37,727 nt of DNA. It comes from an uncultured Prevotellaceae bacterium. Lineage in GTDB: Bacteria; Bacteroidota; Bacteroidia; Bacteroidales; Muribaculaceae. Shown piece after piece: positions 15,798 through 23,458 of the stretch. The stretch is taken from contig ONRP01000024.1 of assembly GCA_900320245.1 (NCBI GenBank), positions 1 through 37,727 of the forward strand. Reading direction: 5' to 3'. A program made the position numbers and the translations under genes. The notes under the pieces were generated by a model, which saw only the letters and a list, made by a program, of their open reading frames with translations, ran no database searches and was not told the origin of the DNA. The stretch's first letter is position 1. Each line of letters opens with the position of its first letter.

Positions 15798-18416
15798 TTA
15801 CACGCCCAACGCCTCATGCATGGCTACCATGGCATCGTCCAATCCCTGAGGATTGCGTCCGCCAGCCTGGGCGAAGTGAGGCTGACCGCCGCCACCGCCC
15901 TGGATGGCCTTGGCAGCACCACGAACGATGTTGCCGGCGTTCTTGCCCGCCTTGACGAGGTCCTCGCTGAGCATCACGGTCAACATCGGCTTGCCCTCGT
16001 GCTCGGTAGCAGCAAGGAATGCGGTTGCCTCGGGGCAATCGGCCTTGATGGCCAGGGCAACACCCTTGACAACGTCGGGCAGACGGTTACCCCTGAGCAT
16101 GATGACCTTGATGCCGTTCATCACCTTACCCTCGTCCTGGAGTTGCTTGGAGAGGATGGCGATGCGCTGCTTCATGAAGTCATCGACCTGCTTCTTCAGG
16201 TCAGCATTCTCGGCGAGCGACTTCTGCAGAGCGGCGATAGCATCGGGGGCGTTGTTGAGCATCTCCTTGATGTGTCCCAGGGTATCCTGGACGGTGTCGA
16301 GCATCTCCTCGACACGAGCACCTGTAACGGCCTCGATGCGGCGGATACCGGCTGCGATACTGCTCTCGCTGACGATGCGTACCATACCGATGTTACCCGA
16401 GTTGGCCACATGCGTACCACCGCACAACTCAACCGAGTCGCCGTACTTGATGACGCGGACGCGGTCGCCGTATTTCTCGCCGAAGAGTGCCATTGCACCC
16501 ATCTGCTTGGCCTCCTCAATAGGCACTTCGCGGTGCTCCTCGCGCGGCATCGCGTCACGAATCATCTGGTTAGCCAGATGCTCGACCTGACGGATCTCCT
16601 CGGGGGTCACCTTGCGGAAGTGTGAGAAGTCGAAGCGCAGCGAAATAGGGTCAACGTAGGAACCCTTCTGCTCGACATGGGTGCCCAGCACTTGGCGCAG
16701 GGCAGCGTGCAGCAAGTGGGTTGCCGTGTGGTTGCACTCGGTGGCATGGCGGGCCTCCAGGTCGATGGCGGCATGCATCGTGGCGTTCACATCACTCGGC
16801 AGTTTGGCCGTGATGTGCACGGGCAGGTTGTTCTCACGCTTGGTATCGGTCACTTCGATGACCTCGTCGCCCAGGGTGAGCGTACCACGGTCGCCTACCT
16901 GTCCACCCATCTCGGCATAGAACGGTGTGCGGTCGAGTACCACCTGGTAGAAAGACTTGTTCTTCTGCGTCACTTTGCGGTAGCGCAGGATGTTCACGTC
17001 ACACTCGGTGAGGTCGTAACCCACAAACTCGGTCACGCCGTCCTTGAGTTCCACCCAGTCGGTGGCCTCGACAGCAGCAGCGTTGCGGGCGCGCTGTTTC
17101 TGCTTCTGCATCTCGACATTGAATTCCTCCTCGTTGACCGTCATGCCGTTCTCACGCAAGATGAGTTCAGTAAGGTCCAGAGGGAAACCGAAGGTATCAT
17201 AGAGGGTGAAGGCCTCCTTGCCGTCCACGACGGTTTTGCCGGCGGCCTTGGTATCTGCGATGACCTTCTCGATAAGTTTCATACCCGTCTCGAGCGTGCG
17301 CAGGAAGGCATCTTCCTCCTCCTTGGTCACGTGCTTGATCAGATCGGCCTGGGCCTTGATCTCGGGATAGGCGTCGCCCATACCGTCGATGAGGGTATCG
17401 ATGAGGCGGTACATAAAGGCCTCGCGGAATCCCAGGAAAGTGTAGCCGTAACGCACCGCACGGCGCAGGATGCGGCGGATGACGTAACCGGCCTTGGCAT
17501 TGCTGGGCAACTGTCCGTCGGCCACCGAGAAGGCGATGGTGCGCACATGGTCGGCCACAACACGCATGGCGATATCCACGTCATTGCTGTCGCCGTATTT
17601 CTTGCCGCACATCTCGCCCAACTTGCCGATGAGGGGCTGGAAGACGTCGGTATCATAGTTGGATTTCTTGCCCTGGAGCACCATGCAGAGGCGCTCCAGA
17701 CCCATACCGGTATCGATGACCTTGTTGGGCAGCGGCTCGAGCGAGCCGTCCACCTTGCGATTGTACTGCATGAACACGAGGTTCCAGATTTCGATCACCT
17801 GGGGGTTGTCCTTGTTGACGAGTTCGGCACCGGGCACAACAGCCTTTTCCTCCTCGCTGCGCAGGTCGATGTGAATCTCGCTGCAGGGTCCACAGGGTCC
17901 CGTGTCACCCATCTCCCAGAAGTTGTCGTGGGCGTTGCCGTTGATGATGTGGTCCTTGGGCAGGTGAGCCTCCCAGTAGCCAGCGGCTTCGTCGTCGCGA
18001 CCCAGGCCAATGCGCTCATCGCCCTCGAAGACGGTAGCATACAGCAGTTTGGGGTCAATCTTCAGCACATTGACAAGCAGGTCCCAAGACCAGTCAATTG
18101 CCTCACGCTTGAAATAGTCACCGAATGACCAGTTGCCCAGCATCTCGAACATCGTGTGATGATAGGTGTCGTGGCCCACTTCCTCAAGGTCGTTGTGCTT
18201 GCCGCTGACGCGCAGACACTTCTGCGAGTCGGCAACACGCCTCCACTGGGCGTCCTTGTTGCCCAGGATAATATCCTTGAACTGGTTCATACCCGCATTG
18301 GTAAACATGAGCGTGGGGTCATCCTTGATAACCATGGGAGCCGAAGGCACGATATGGTGGCCATGCTCCTCAAAATAGCGCTTGAAAGCCTCTCGAATTT
18401 CTTTTGCTGTAAGCAT
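15798..18416 (-). CDS. alaS: Alanine--tRNA ligase
   Basis: 872 residues, full length. Class II synthetase core at the N-terminus ([31 protein letters not shown]; motif 2 around [20 protein letters not shown]). The editing domain has its zinc site: H563 and H567 in [10 protein letters not shown]665 and H669 in CGGTHV. The C-terminal DHHA1/C-Ala part ends [19 protein letters not shown]. It charges tRNA-Ala and clears Ser/Gly-mischarged tRNA-Ala. Divergent from the MerR gene, with 123 bases between start codons. Confidence 0.97.
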   Translation of the reverse strand: MLTAKEIREAFKRYFEEHGHHIVPSAPMVIKDDPTLMFTNAGMNQFKDIILGNKDAQWRRVADSQKCLRVSGKHNDLEEVGHDTYHHTMFEMLGNWSFGDYFKREAIDWSWDLLVNVLKIDPKLLYATVFEGDERIGLGRDDEAAGYWEAHLPKDHIINGNAHDNFWEMGDTGPCGPCSEIHIDLRSEEEKAVVPGAELVNKDNPQVIEIWNLVFMQYNRKVDGSLEPLPNKVIDTGMGLERLCMVLQGKKSNYDTDVFQPLIGKLGEMCGKKYGDSNDVDIAMRVVADHVRTIAFSVADGQLPSNAKAGYVIRRILRRAVRYGYTFLGFREAFMYRLIDTLIDGMGDAYPEIKAQADLIKHVTKEEEDAFLRTLETGMKLIEKVIADTKAAGKTVVDGKEAFTLYDTFGFPLDLTELILRENGMTVNEEEFNVEMQKQKQRARNAAAVEATDWVELKDGVTEFVGYDLTECDVNILRYRKVTQKNKSFYQVVLDRTPFYAEMGGQVGDRGTLTLGDEVIEVTDTKRENNLPVHITAKLPSDVNATMHAAIDLEARHATECNHTATHLLHAALRQVLGTHVEQKGSYVDPISLRFDFSHFRKVTPEEIRQVEHLANQMIRDAMPREEHREVPIEEAKQMGAMALFGEKYGDRVRVIKYGDSVELCGGTHVANSGNIGMVRIVSESSIAAGIRRIEAVTGARVEEMLDTVQDTLGHIKEMLNNAPDAIAALQKSLAENADLKKQVDDFMKQRIAILSKQLQDEGKVMNGIKVIMLRGNRLPDVVKGVALAIKADCPEATAFLAATEHEGKPMLTVMLSEDLVKAGKNAGNIVRGAAKAIQGGGGGQPHFAQAGGRNPQGLDDAMVAMHEALGV

Positions 18417-18454
18417 AATACGTATCTTAATTTGTTATAAATGTTCGGTTTTTG

Positions 18455-18485
18455 TTGCAAAGTCTAAACTTTTTGTTTATCTTTG
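18455..18485 (+). promoter_or_regulatory. Promoter of the MerR-family gene
   Basis: TTG at 18455-18457, a 20-base spacer, then TATCTTTG at 18478-18485: a good Bacteroidota promoter. The predicted transcript starts within or just before the hairpin at 18488-18503. Confidence 0.6.
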
Positions 18486-18487
18486 CA

Positions 18488-18503
18488 GGGTTGTAAACAA
18501 CCC
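18488..18503. promoter_or_regulatory. GGGTTG-taaa-CAACCC inverted repeat at the predicted transcription start
   Basis: Perfect 6-bp arms around 4 bases, directly after the -7 box of the MerR gene and 37 bases before its start codon. It could be an operator (for example autoregulatory) or a 5' hairpin on the mRNA. Confidence 0.4.
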
Positions 18504-18539
18504 GCAAAGTTAGTCAATTATATCAATTTGTGCAAGAGC

Positions 18540-18896
18540 ATGCAGGAACTGGACAAAAAATTCTATAAAATCGGTGATGTATCTGACATCCTGGGCATCC
18601 CAGAATCGACGTTGCGCTACTGGGAGACGCAGTTCACCATCATCAAGCCGAAGCGCAACAAGAAAAACATCCGTTACTACACGCCTCATGACATCGAGAT
18701 CATCAGCCGCGTGTATTACCTCGTCAAGGAGAAGGGGCTGAAACTGGATGCAGCCCAGGCACAGATACGCCACAACCGTGACGGCGTGGACAAGCGCTTT
18801 GATGCCATCGAGCAACTCAAGGGCATACGCGCCCAACTGGTAGCCTTCCAGGAGAGCCTGGACACGCTTTTCCCCGACATCCCCGCCGCCCGATAA
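18540..18896 (+). CDS. MerR-family transcriptional regulator
   Basis: 118 residues from the ATG at 18540; an upstream in-frame start at 18483 was rejected because it overlaps the -7 box. The winged helix-turn-helix is at residues 8-75: FYKIGDVSDILGIPESTLRY, then WE, the wing RYYTPHDIEII and KEKGLKLDAAQAQI. The rest is helical (QLKGIRAQLVAFQESLDTLF) and would make the dimer coiled coil. No Cys or ligand domain is present, so the effector is unknown. This small MerR type beside alaS is a common arrangement in Bacteroidales (recalled). A strong hairpin follows. Confidence 0.87.
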   Translation: MQELDKKFYKIGDVSDILGIPESTLRYWETQFTIIKPKRNKKNIRYYTPHDIEIISRVYYLVKEKGLKLDAAQAQIRHNRDGVDKRFDAIEQLKGIRAQLVAFQESLDTLFPDIPAAR

Positions 18897-18913
18897 CCCG
18901 GCACAAGACATCA

Positions 18914-18955
18914 CAAGCGAGGGCTGTTCCACTGCAATGGAGCAGCCCTCGCTTG
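18914..18955 (+). terminator. Long perfect-type hairpin after the MerR gene
   Basis: CAAGCGAGGGCTGTTCCA pairs with TGGAGCAGCCCTCGCTTG over 18 positions with one G-T wobble and a 6-base loop. It starts 18 bases after the stop codon. The T tract is missing, so it may act as an mRNA-stabilising end or a terminator together with the second hairpin at 18992. Confidence 0.65.
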
Positions 18956-18984
18956 ATGGTCACGGCTTAAATGTCCAACGGCAT

Positions 18985-19023
18985 AAAAAAATCTGGCAAC
19001 ACGCGTCACCGCGCATTGCCAGA
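18985..19023 (-). terminator. Rho-independent terminator of the FadL-like gene (bidirectional shape)
   Basis: TCTGGCAA (18992-18999) pairs with TTGCCAGA (19016-19023), with inner CGCG/CGCG pairing. On the minus strand a run of seven T follows directly (A run at 18985-18991), 41 bases past the stop of the FadL-like gene. On the plus strand the stem is followed by CAGTTTTT, so it could also back up the MerR terminator. Confidence 0.8.
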
Positions 19024-19063
19024 CAGTTTTTAATGAATCTTATAAACGTAATTCCGGGTTTTC

Positions 19064-20701
19064 TTAGAATCTCATTCCCAAAGTAAGGGAGATGCGGTTG
19101 TTATTGTTCTTCACATCAGCGCTGACGTTGGGCTCGTAGCCGTACTCGTCGTTGATGGGCGAGAAGGCATTGTAAACGCTCTCGCGGATGTTGTGGACAT
19201 AAGCCACGTCGCTGTAGAACGACTTGTAGCGATAACCCACACCACAGGTGATGTTCTGAACGGTATTGTCATACTGATAGGTGGGATTGGTACCTACAGT
19301 GATGATGTTGTAGTCATAATCGTCGACACCCTTCTTCACCTGGGTGGTCTTGTAACTGTAACCGGCACGCAGGCTCCAACTGGGATTGACGCGGTACTCA
19401 GCACCGAGGCGGATGATGTGAGAGGGCTTGAAGTAGTCCTTCACGTTATAGGTCACATCAGGATAGTTGTTACCGCGGTCGTCACCGATGCGCATGGTCT
19501 GGTTGGCCACATACTCATAGTCAAGGCTGATGATGCCTTGGGTACCGATTACGCCGGCCACGCTACCCATAAAGCGCCAGGGAGTGGAGATGGTGTAGTT
19601 ACTGGAGTAGTCATAACCATCGTTGCTGCCCTTGGTGGCACTGTAGAGTTGGTTGCCGTCCTGGTAGGCCTTGAGCGAAGCCTCCACATAGTAGGTGTCG
19701 CGCATATCGTAGAAGGTGGGCGTGTGGAACGCTGCACCGATGCGCAGCGCCTGGGTGGGACGCCAGATGAGACCCAACTTGAAGTTAACGCCGGTACCCT
19801 CGGAGTGCAGATAGTTGTACAGTCCCCAATCGGCACGGGTGTTATGGTTGGAAATCGGACTCTGATACAGGTCTTCATCATCGGTCATCACATAGGCGTT
19901 GGTCAAGTCCTCCTCGTAGGCCTGGAAACTCCTGTAATCCAGATCCAGGATACCGAAGTCGAGACCGAAGTACAGTTTGTTGGCCACATTGCCGCCAAAA
20001 CCGATATTGTACTCGTCGGCGTGTCCGCGCTCATCCACCTCGTAGTAGGCGTTACCAGTAGTGGCGTCACCAAAGAGACCTTGCATATAGCCGTCGTTGG
20101 CATTGATGATGCCGACATAGCCATAGGTCTTGGTGGGCATGTCAAAGGTGGTTACTGCTGCCCAGGGAGCATTGCCATCGAAGTAAGGGTTGAAGTCGTC
20201 GGTCCAGTAGAGGTCAGCATCGGTGAAAGGACCATTAGGATTAACGTTGACAAACTCGTCGGCGATAAAGTTACTCATCGAGGTGGGGATGTCAGCGACA
20301 CCGCCCACATAATGGCGATTGAACGACTGCAAGCGGTTGTAGGTGAAACCGAAGTTGAGATTGGGGACGGTCTCGGAGTTGAGACGGATAGCGCCCACAT
20401 AGCCCACGTTGTTGATGTTGAAGCGGGTCTCTTTCATCTTGTCCACGCCTGCCTTGACGCTATTACAGTCCACACTCATCGTGATACCCAGGTCGGAACT
20501 GCGGTATACGCCGATACCGGCAGGGTTCTGGGTGAGCGTCGAGAGATCACCACCGAGGGCTCCAAATGCACCAGCCATCGACTGGAAGCGCGAGGTACCC
20601 CTGAGTTCGGTCTGTGACATCTGCAGGACATCAAATGCATCCTGTGCGTTTATCATCAAAGGAAGTCCGCACAACAAAAGGGCAAAAACTTTCTTTTTCA
20701 T
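19064..20701 (-). CDS. FadL/OmpP1-like outer-membrane beta-barrel transport protein
   Basis: 545 residues. The ATG at 20701 gives MKKKVFALLLCGLPLMINAQ, a signal peptide; a TTG two codons upstream is less likely. The N-terminal hatch block is typical: GTSRFQSMAGAFGALGGDLS and TLTQNPAGIGVYRSSDLGI. The rest alternates aromatic beta strands and loops, ending ISLTLGMRF, with a C-terminal Phe for barrel assembly. FadL proteins take up hydrophobic compounds such as fatty acids; the substrate here is not known. It lies 78 bases after the Gly/Ser-rich protein gene on the same strand. Confidence 0.85.
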   Translation of the reverse strand: MKKKVFALLLCGLPLMINAQDAFDVLQMSQTELRGTSRFQSMAGAFGALGGDLSTLTQNPAGIGVYRSSDLGITMSVDCNSVKAGVDKMKETRFNINNVGYVGAIRLNSETVPNLNFGFTYNRLQSFNRHYVGGVADIPTSMSNFIADEFVNVNPNGPFTDADLYWTDDFNPYFDGNAPWAAVTTFDMPTKTYGYVGIINANDGYMQGLFGDATTGNAYYEVDERGHADEYNIGFGGNVANKLYFGLDFGILDLDYRSFQAYEEDLTNAYVMTDDEDLYQSPISNHNTRADWGLYNYLHSEGTGVNFKLGLIWRPTQALRIGAAFHTPTFYDMRDTYYVEASLKAYQDGNQLYSATKGSNDGYDYSSNYTISTPWRFMGSVAGVIGTQGIISLDYEYVANQTMRIGDDRGNNYPDVTYNVKDYFKPSHIIRLGAEYRVNPSWSLRAGYSYKTTQVKKGVDDYDYNIITVGTNPTYQYDNTVQNITCGVGYRYKSFYSDVAYVHNIRESVYNAFSPINDEYGYEPNVSADVKNNNNRISLTLGMRF

Positions 20702-20779
20702 GTTCAAACAGTGTTAGAGTTCAGTTAAATGATTGAAAAATTCAATGTTATGTGTGTGTACGATTGATAAGCGCAAGGC

Positions 20780-22021
20780 TTAGCGACGATGTCCACCACC
20801 GCCCGACGATCCACCATGGCTGCCGCCGCCACCAGATCCGCCACGGCTGCCGCCGCCACCACTATAGGAGCCGCCGCTGGAGTGACTTCCACCACTGTAA
20901 CTGCTGCCGCTGGAACGACTGCCGCCACTGTAACTGCTGCCGCCGCTGCGCGAACCGCCGCTATAAGAACCGCCACTGCGTGAGCCGCCACTGTAGGAGC
21001 CGCCACTGCTACGTGAACCTCCACCGCGTGAACCGCCACTGTAGGAGCCGCTGTTGCGCGAACCGCCACTGCCGCGGGTGGTTACACCAGAACTGCCACG
21101 AGAGCCCATGTTGCCGCCACGACCGGTAGCATATCCGCCGCGGTTGCTGCTGCCACGGTTCACCGAGCCACGTGAGCCATCGGTTCCCCTGGCCGAGATG
21201 CCGTTGCGGGAAGTCGTTCCAGCACCGACACGGGTGCGTCCGTTGCGATTGGAGGCCAGACCTACGCGACCGCCGTTTTCACGCCAGCCATGATTGGAGT
21301 AACCCGTGTGGCCAGCAGGACGTCCGCTCCAGTGATAGTCGTTGTGGATCCAACCGTGGCCCCAGCCATATCCATAGTACCAGGGATGATAGCCCCAATA
21401 GTTCCAGCCCCACAGTCTGGGATATCCCCAATAGTAACTACTATAGTACCAGGGTGAATACCAACTGTAGTGCCAAGGTGAATACCATCCGCTATACCAG
21501 GGATAATAGGCACGGTGTGAATACCAGGGATAGAAATAATCGTAGCCCCACCCGTAACTGGAATAACCCCAGTCACTGCCTACGTAGAGGTTGATGGTGG
21601 GTAATTCGTCATAATAGAGTTCTACCAAATCCTCATCGTCACTCAAGATCACGATGTCGGGGTTGTAGAAGCGCTCGATGCGGCGGGTGTTGGCAAAAGC
21701 CTCATCGTAGGCAAGGGAGTCGCTGTTGAGCCAAATGGTGTCACCATTGATGTCCAACTCATACATGGGCTCATAAGCGCCACGGCGGTTGTACTCGTCA
21801 TCATCGCGTTCAACACGGTAATTGTCGCGTACAGCCACCTTATATTTTTCAGGGACTTCACCGTAGACGGAGACAGTCTTAGCAGGTGTCTCGACCTTGG
21901 TCTTCACCTTTGTCGTGGACTTGCTGGCATCGTAATAGATGTCATCGTAGTCCTGGGCCTGCAAAACCGCTCCGGCCCCTAGGGCTAACACGCCCAATAA
22001 TGCAAATACTCGGTACTTCAT
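20780..22021 (-). CDS. Secreted low-complexity protein: acidic N-part, Trp/Tyr-rich middle, Gly/Ser/Arg-rich tail
   Basis: 413 residues, no known enzymatic domain. Residues 1-22 are a signal peptide ending LQAQ. Residues 23-148 include YGEVPEKYKVAVRDNYRVER and an acidic stretch. Residues 150-232 are extremely rich in Trp and Tyr, with repeated PWYS motifs. Residues 262-413 are Gly/Ser/Arg-rich with repeated SYSGGSRSGG-like units and end GGGGHRR. This layout is common among Bacteroidales envelope proteins of unknown role. The tail is encoded by imperfect DNA repeats (about 20796-21080), so its length may vary between strains. It may be co-transcribed with the FadL-like gene 78 bases downstream. 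Confidence 0.7.
   Translation of the reverse strand: MKYRVFALLGVLALGAGAVLQAQDYDDIYYDASKSTTKVKTKVETPAKTVSVYGEVPEKYKVAVRDNYRVERDDDEYNRRGAYEPMYELDINGDTIWLNSDSLAYDEAFANTRRIERFYNPDIVILSDDEDLVELYYDELPTINLYVGSDWGYSSYGWGYDYFYPWYSHRAYYPWYSGWYSPWHYSWYSPWYYSSYYWGYPRLWGWNYWGYHPWYYGYGWGHGWIHNDYHWSGRPAGHTGYSNHGWRENGGRVGLASNRNGRTRVGAGTTSRNGISARGTDGSRGSVNRGSSNRGGYATGRGGNMGSRGSSGVTTRGSGGSRNSGSYSGGSRGGGSRSSGGSYSGGSRSGGSYSGGSRSGGSSYSGGSRSSGSSYSGGSHSSGGSYSGGGGSRGGSGGGGSHGGSSGGGGHRR
20796..21080. repeat. Imperfect short repeats encoding the Gly/Ser/Arg tail
   Basis: Plus-strand reading shows many near copies of CCGCCACTGTAGGAGCC and GCTGCCGCTGGAACGACTGC. They encode SGGSYSGGSR units. Units are 21-30 bases and in frame, so expansion or contraction would keep the gene open. 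Confidence 0.75.
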
Positions 22022-22078
22022 AATTCTTACGTTTTAAAAATTCATTAATAATGTTGTTCTTTGCCTTTTAGACCTGAT

Positions 22079-22122
22079 TCTTTTAAAAAAGTTTAAGACG
22101 AATATTAAATCTTTTAAAAAAG
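22079..22122. promoter_or_regulatory. Two 13-bp direct repeats TCTTTTAAAAAAG, 31 bp apart
   Basis: Copies at 22079-22091 and 22110-22122. Each core (CTTTTAAAAAAG) is nearly palindromic. The 31-bp spacing is close to three helical turns. They lie 58-101 bases upstream of the gene starting at 22021 (minus) and fit a pair of regulator sites. Confidence 0.45.
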
Positions 22123-22135
22123 CGCTGCAAGTTAT

Positions 22136-22202
22136 AACGCAAAATGAAATAGGCGGCATTTTTTTAAGCAAAAAAATGCTAAAAGCCTATGTTTTTTGCG
22201 TT
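22136..22202. repeat. 67-bp two-part palindrome (cruciform or hairpin)
   Basis: Outer arms AACGC/GCGTT, A/T pairs and ATAGGC (22149-22154)/GCCTAT (22185-22190). The inner stem GCATTTTTTT/AAAAAAATGC (22156-22165/22170-22179) is perfect with a 4-base loop AAGC. It sits between two divergent genes, upstream of both, so a terminator role is unlikely. Confidence 0.75.
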
Positions 22203-22306
22203 TTACTGCGCACGTAACCTATAGCAAGAACCATGCCAAGGCCACTATCATGTCCATGATGTCATGTGAACAGACCTTGATGTGAACAAAAGTCAGAAAA
22301 TATCGT

Positions 22307-22314
22307 TACCTTTG
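22307..22314 (+). promoter_or_regulatory. -7 box directly upstream of the tRNA methyltransferase gene
   Basis: TACCTTTG, an exact TAnnTTTG match, ends 9 bases before the ATG at 22324. Transcription from it would start within a few bases of the start codon, giving a leaderless or nearly leaderless mRNA. It also argues against the GTG at 22282 as start. Confidence 0.55.
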
Positions 22315-22323
22315 CCGCGGATC

Positions 22324-23037
22324 ATGGGACGCAGAGAGAAGATTTTCCGGTTCAAGCAGTTTGAGGTGGTCAACGACCGCACTGCGATGAAAGTAGGCAC
22401 CGACGGTGTGCTGCTGGGGGCATGGTGCCCTGTAGCCGAGGCCAGACGCGTGCTCGACGTGGGTACGGGCTGCGGTGTCATCGCCCTGATGGTGGCGCAA
22501 CGTAACCGCCAGGCCCTGATTGAAGGCATCGACATCGACCAGGATTCCATCGCCGAGGCCCGCCTCAACTTTGCCAATTCGCCCTGGAACAACCGGCTCA
22601 CAGCGATCGAGGGCGACTTTAACGACATGGACGGCGATGCGCGCTATGACCTGATTGTCTCTAACCCACCCTACTTCACCAACGGCGTGCTGCCCACTGG
22701 CGACGCCCGCACCATGGCGCGCCACACCGCCTCGCTCACCTACCAACAACTCATTGAGGGCGCAGCGCATCTGCTCAACGACGAAGGCATCTTGTCGCTG
22801 ATATCGCCAGTCGAGGCCTATGGCGACATCATCGAGGCTGCGGCATTTGCGTCGCTGCCCGTTCGACGGCTGACGCATGTCATCCCTGTCGAGGGAGCCC
22901 TGCCCAAGCGCTTGCTGTGGCAACTGTCACGGCGCGATACCCCCTACGGCGAAGATTCCCTGACCATCGCCCATAGCGACGGAACGTTCACCAGCGAGTA
23001 TGTCGCCCTGACAGGGGCATTCTATTTAAAAATGTAG
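22324..23037 (+). CDS. tRNA1(Val) (adenine(37)-N6)-methyltransferase family protein (TrmN6/YfiC)
   Basis: 237 residues from the ATG at 22324. It is an SAM-dependent class I methyltransferase. The SAM loop is VLDVGTGCGVIAL (43-55) and the N6-adenine motif is SNPPYF (113-118). The N-terminal FRFKQFEVVNDRTAMKVGTD and later TDGVLLGAW match the YfiC group, which modifies A37 of tRNA1(Val). An alternative target such as another RNA or a protein Gln is less likely because of the TrmN6-type N-terminus. An in-frame GTG at 22282 would add 14 residues but lies upstream of the -7 box. Confidence 0.87.
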   Translation: MGRREKIFRFKQFEVVNDRTAMKVGTDGVLLGAWCPVAEARRVLDVGTGCGVIALMVAQRNRQALIEGIDIDQDSIAEARLNFANSPWNNRLTAIEGDFNDMDGDARYDLIVSNPPYFTNGVLPTGDARTMARHTASLTYQQLIEGAAHLLNDEGILSLISPVEAYGDIIEAAAFASLPVRRLTHVIPVEGALPKRLLWQLSRRDTPYGEDSLTIAHSDGTFTSEYVALTGAFYLKM

Positions 23038-23104
23038 GGCACCCTCACCAAACGAAAACAGGCTGCCGGCCCATCGGGACCATCGCCTGCCTAAAAAAAC
23101 AAAA

Positions 23105-23135
23105 GTCCCGAGACATTTGGATTGTCGATCGGGAC
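23105..23135 (+). terminator. Hairpin downstream of the tRNA methyltransferase gene
   Basis: GTCCCGA (23105-23111) pairs with TCGGGAC (23129-23135), continued by GACA/TGTC inside. It starts 67 bases after the stop codon. There is no T tract on the plus side, so it is a probable but not certain terminator. Confidence 0.45.
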
Positions 23136-23280
23136 CTATATGTTCTGTGTCTAGTGATGCTTCGTCAGCAGTTCGACACAAGGTTGAATTGTTTTATTAT
23201 TACGAAAAAGTCAATTTATCTCGTTTGAAGCGTTGTCTCTTCATCTTAGTCGCTATATTGACTGACCAAAATCCAAAAAG

Positions 23281-23330
23281 TTTAATGGGATTGTAATATT
23301 TAACATTCATTAACAGTTGATCCCATTAAA
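23281..23330. repeat. 11-bp perfect inverted repeat TTTAATGGGAT ... ATCCCATTAAA
   Basis: Arms at 23281-23291 and 23320-23330 with a 28-base AT-rich centre, upstream of the feoAB promoter. It could be a hairpin or a pair of half-sites for a regulator. Confidence 0.6.
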
Positions 23331-23350
23331 CCTCCCCAACTGCTCACAAA

Positions 23351-23370
23351 TATCCCCATAAATGGGGATA
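23351..23370. promoter_or_regulatory. Candidate operator of feoAB: TATCCCCAT-aa-ATGGGGATA
   Basis: Perfect 9-bp arms separated by 2 bases, 30 bases upstream of the -33 element. Size and symmetry fit a dimeric transcription factor acting as activator or upstream repressor. The regulator is not identified; iron control is an inference from the gene it precedes. Confidence 0.5.
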
Positions 23371-23400
23371 AAATGCCGCAAAAAATGTAAAATTTAGGGA

Positions 23401-23431
23401 TTGTGGTAGCGCCGAGTGCATAGTAATTTTG
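23401..23431 (+). promoter_or_regulatory. Promoter of feoAB
   Basis: TTG at 23401-23403, a 20-base spacer, then TAATTTTG at 23424-23431. The ATG is at 23459. The TTG inside the -7 box (23429) is in frame but is rejected as a start. Confidence 0.6.
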
Positions 23432-23458
23432 CAGATTGAAAAATTATATACTCAAGAT

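Larger units (their letters stand above)
23038..23458. other. 421-bp gene-free leader of feoAB with several inverted repeats
   Basis: No coding frame is supported. From left to right it holds a hairpin at 23105-23135, an inverted repeat at 23281-23330, a perfect 20-bp palindrome at 23351-23370 and a promoter at 23401-23431. This is much more structure than in other gaps of this window and suggests regulated expression of the iron transporter. Confidence 0.6.

Noticed and set aside
20796-21080. CRISPR-like array
   Set aside because: The repeats are irregular, have no unique spacers and are in frame within a Gly/Ser-rich protein.
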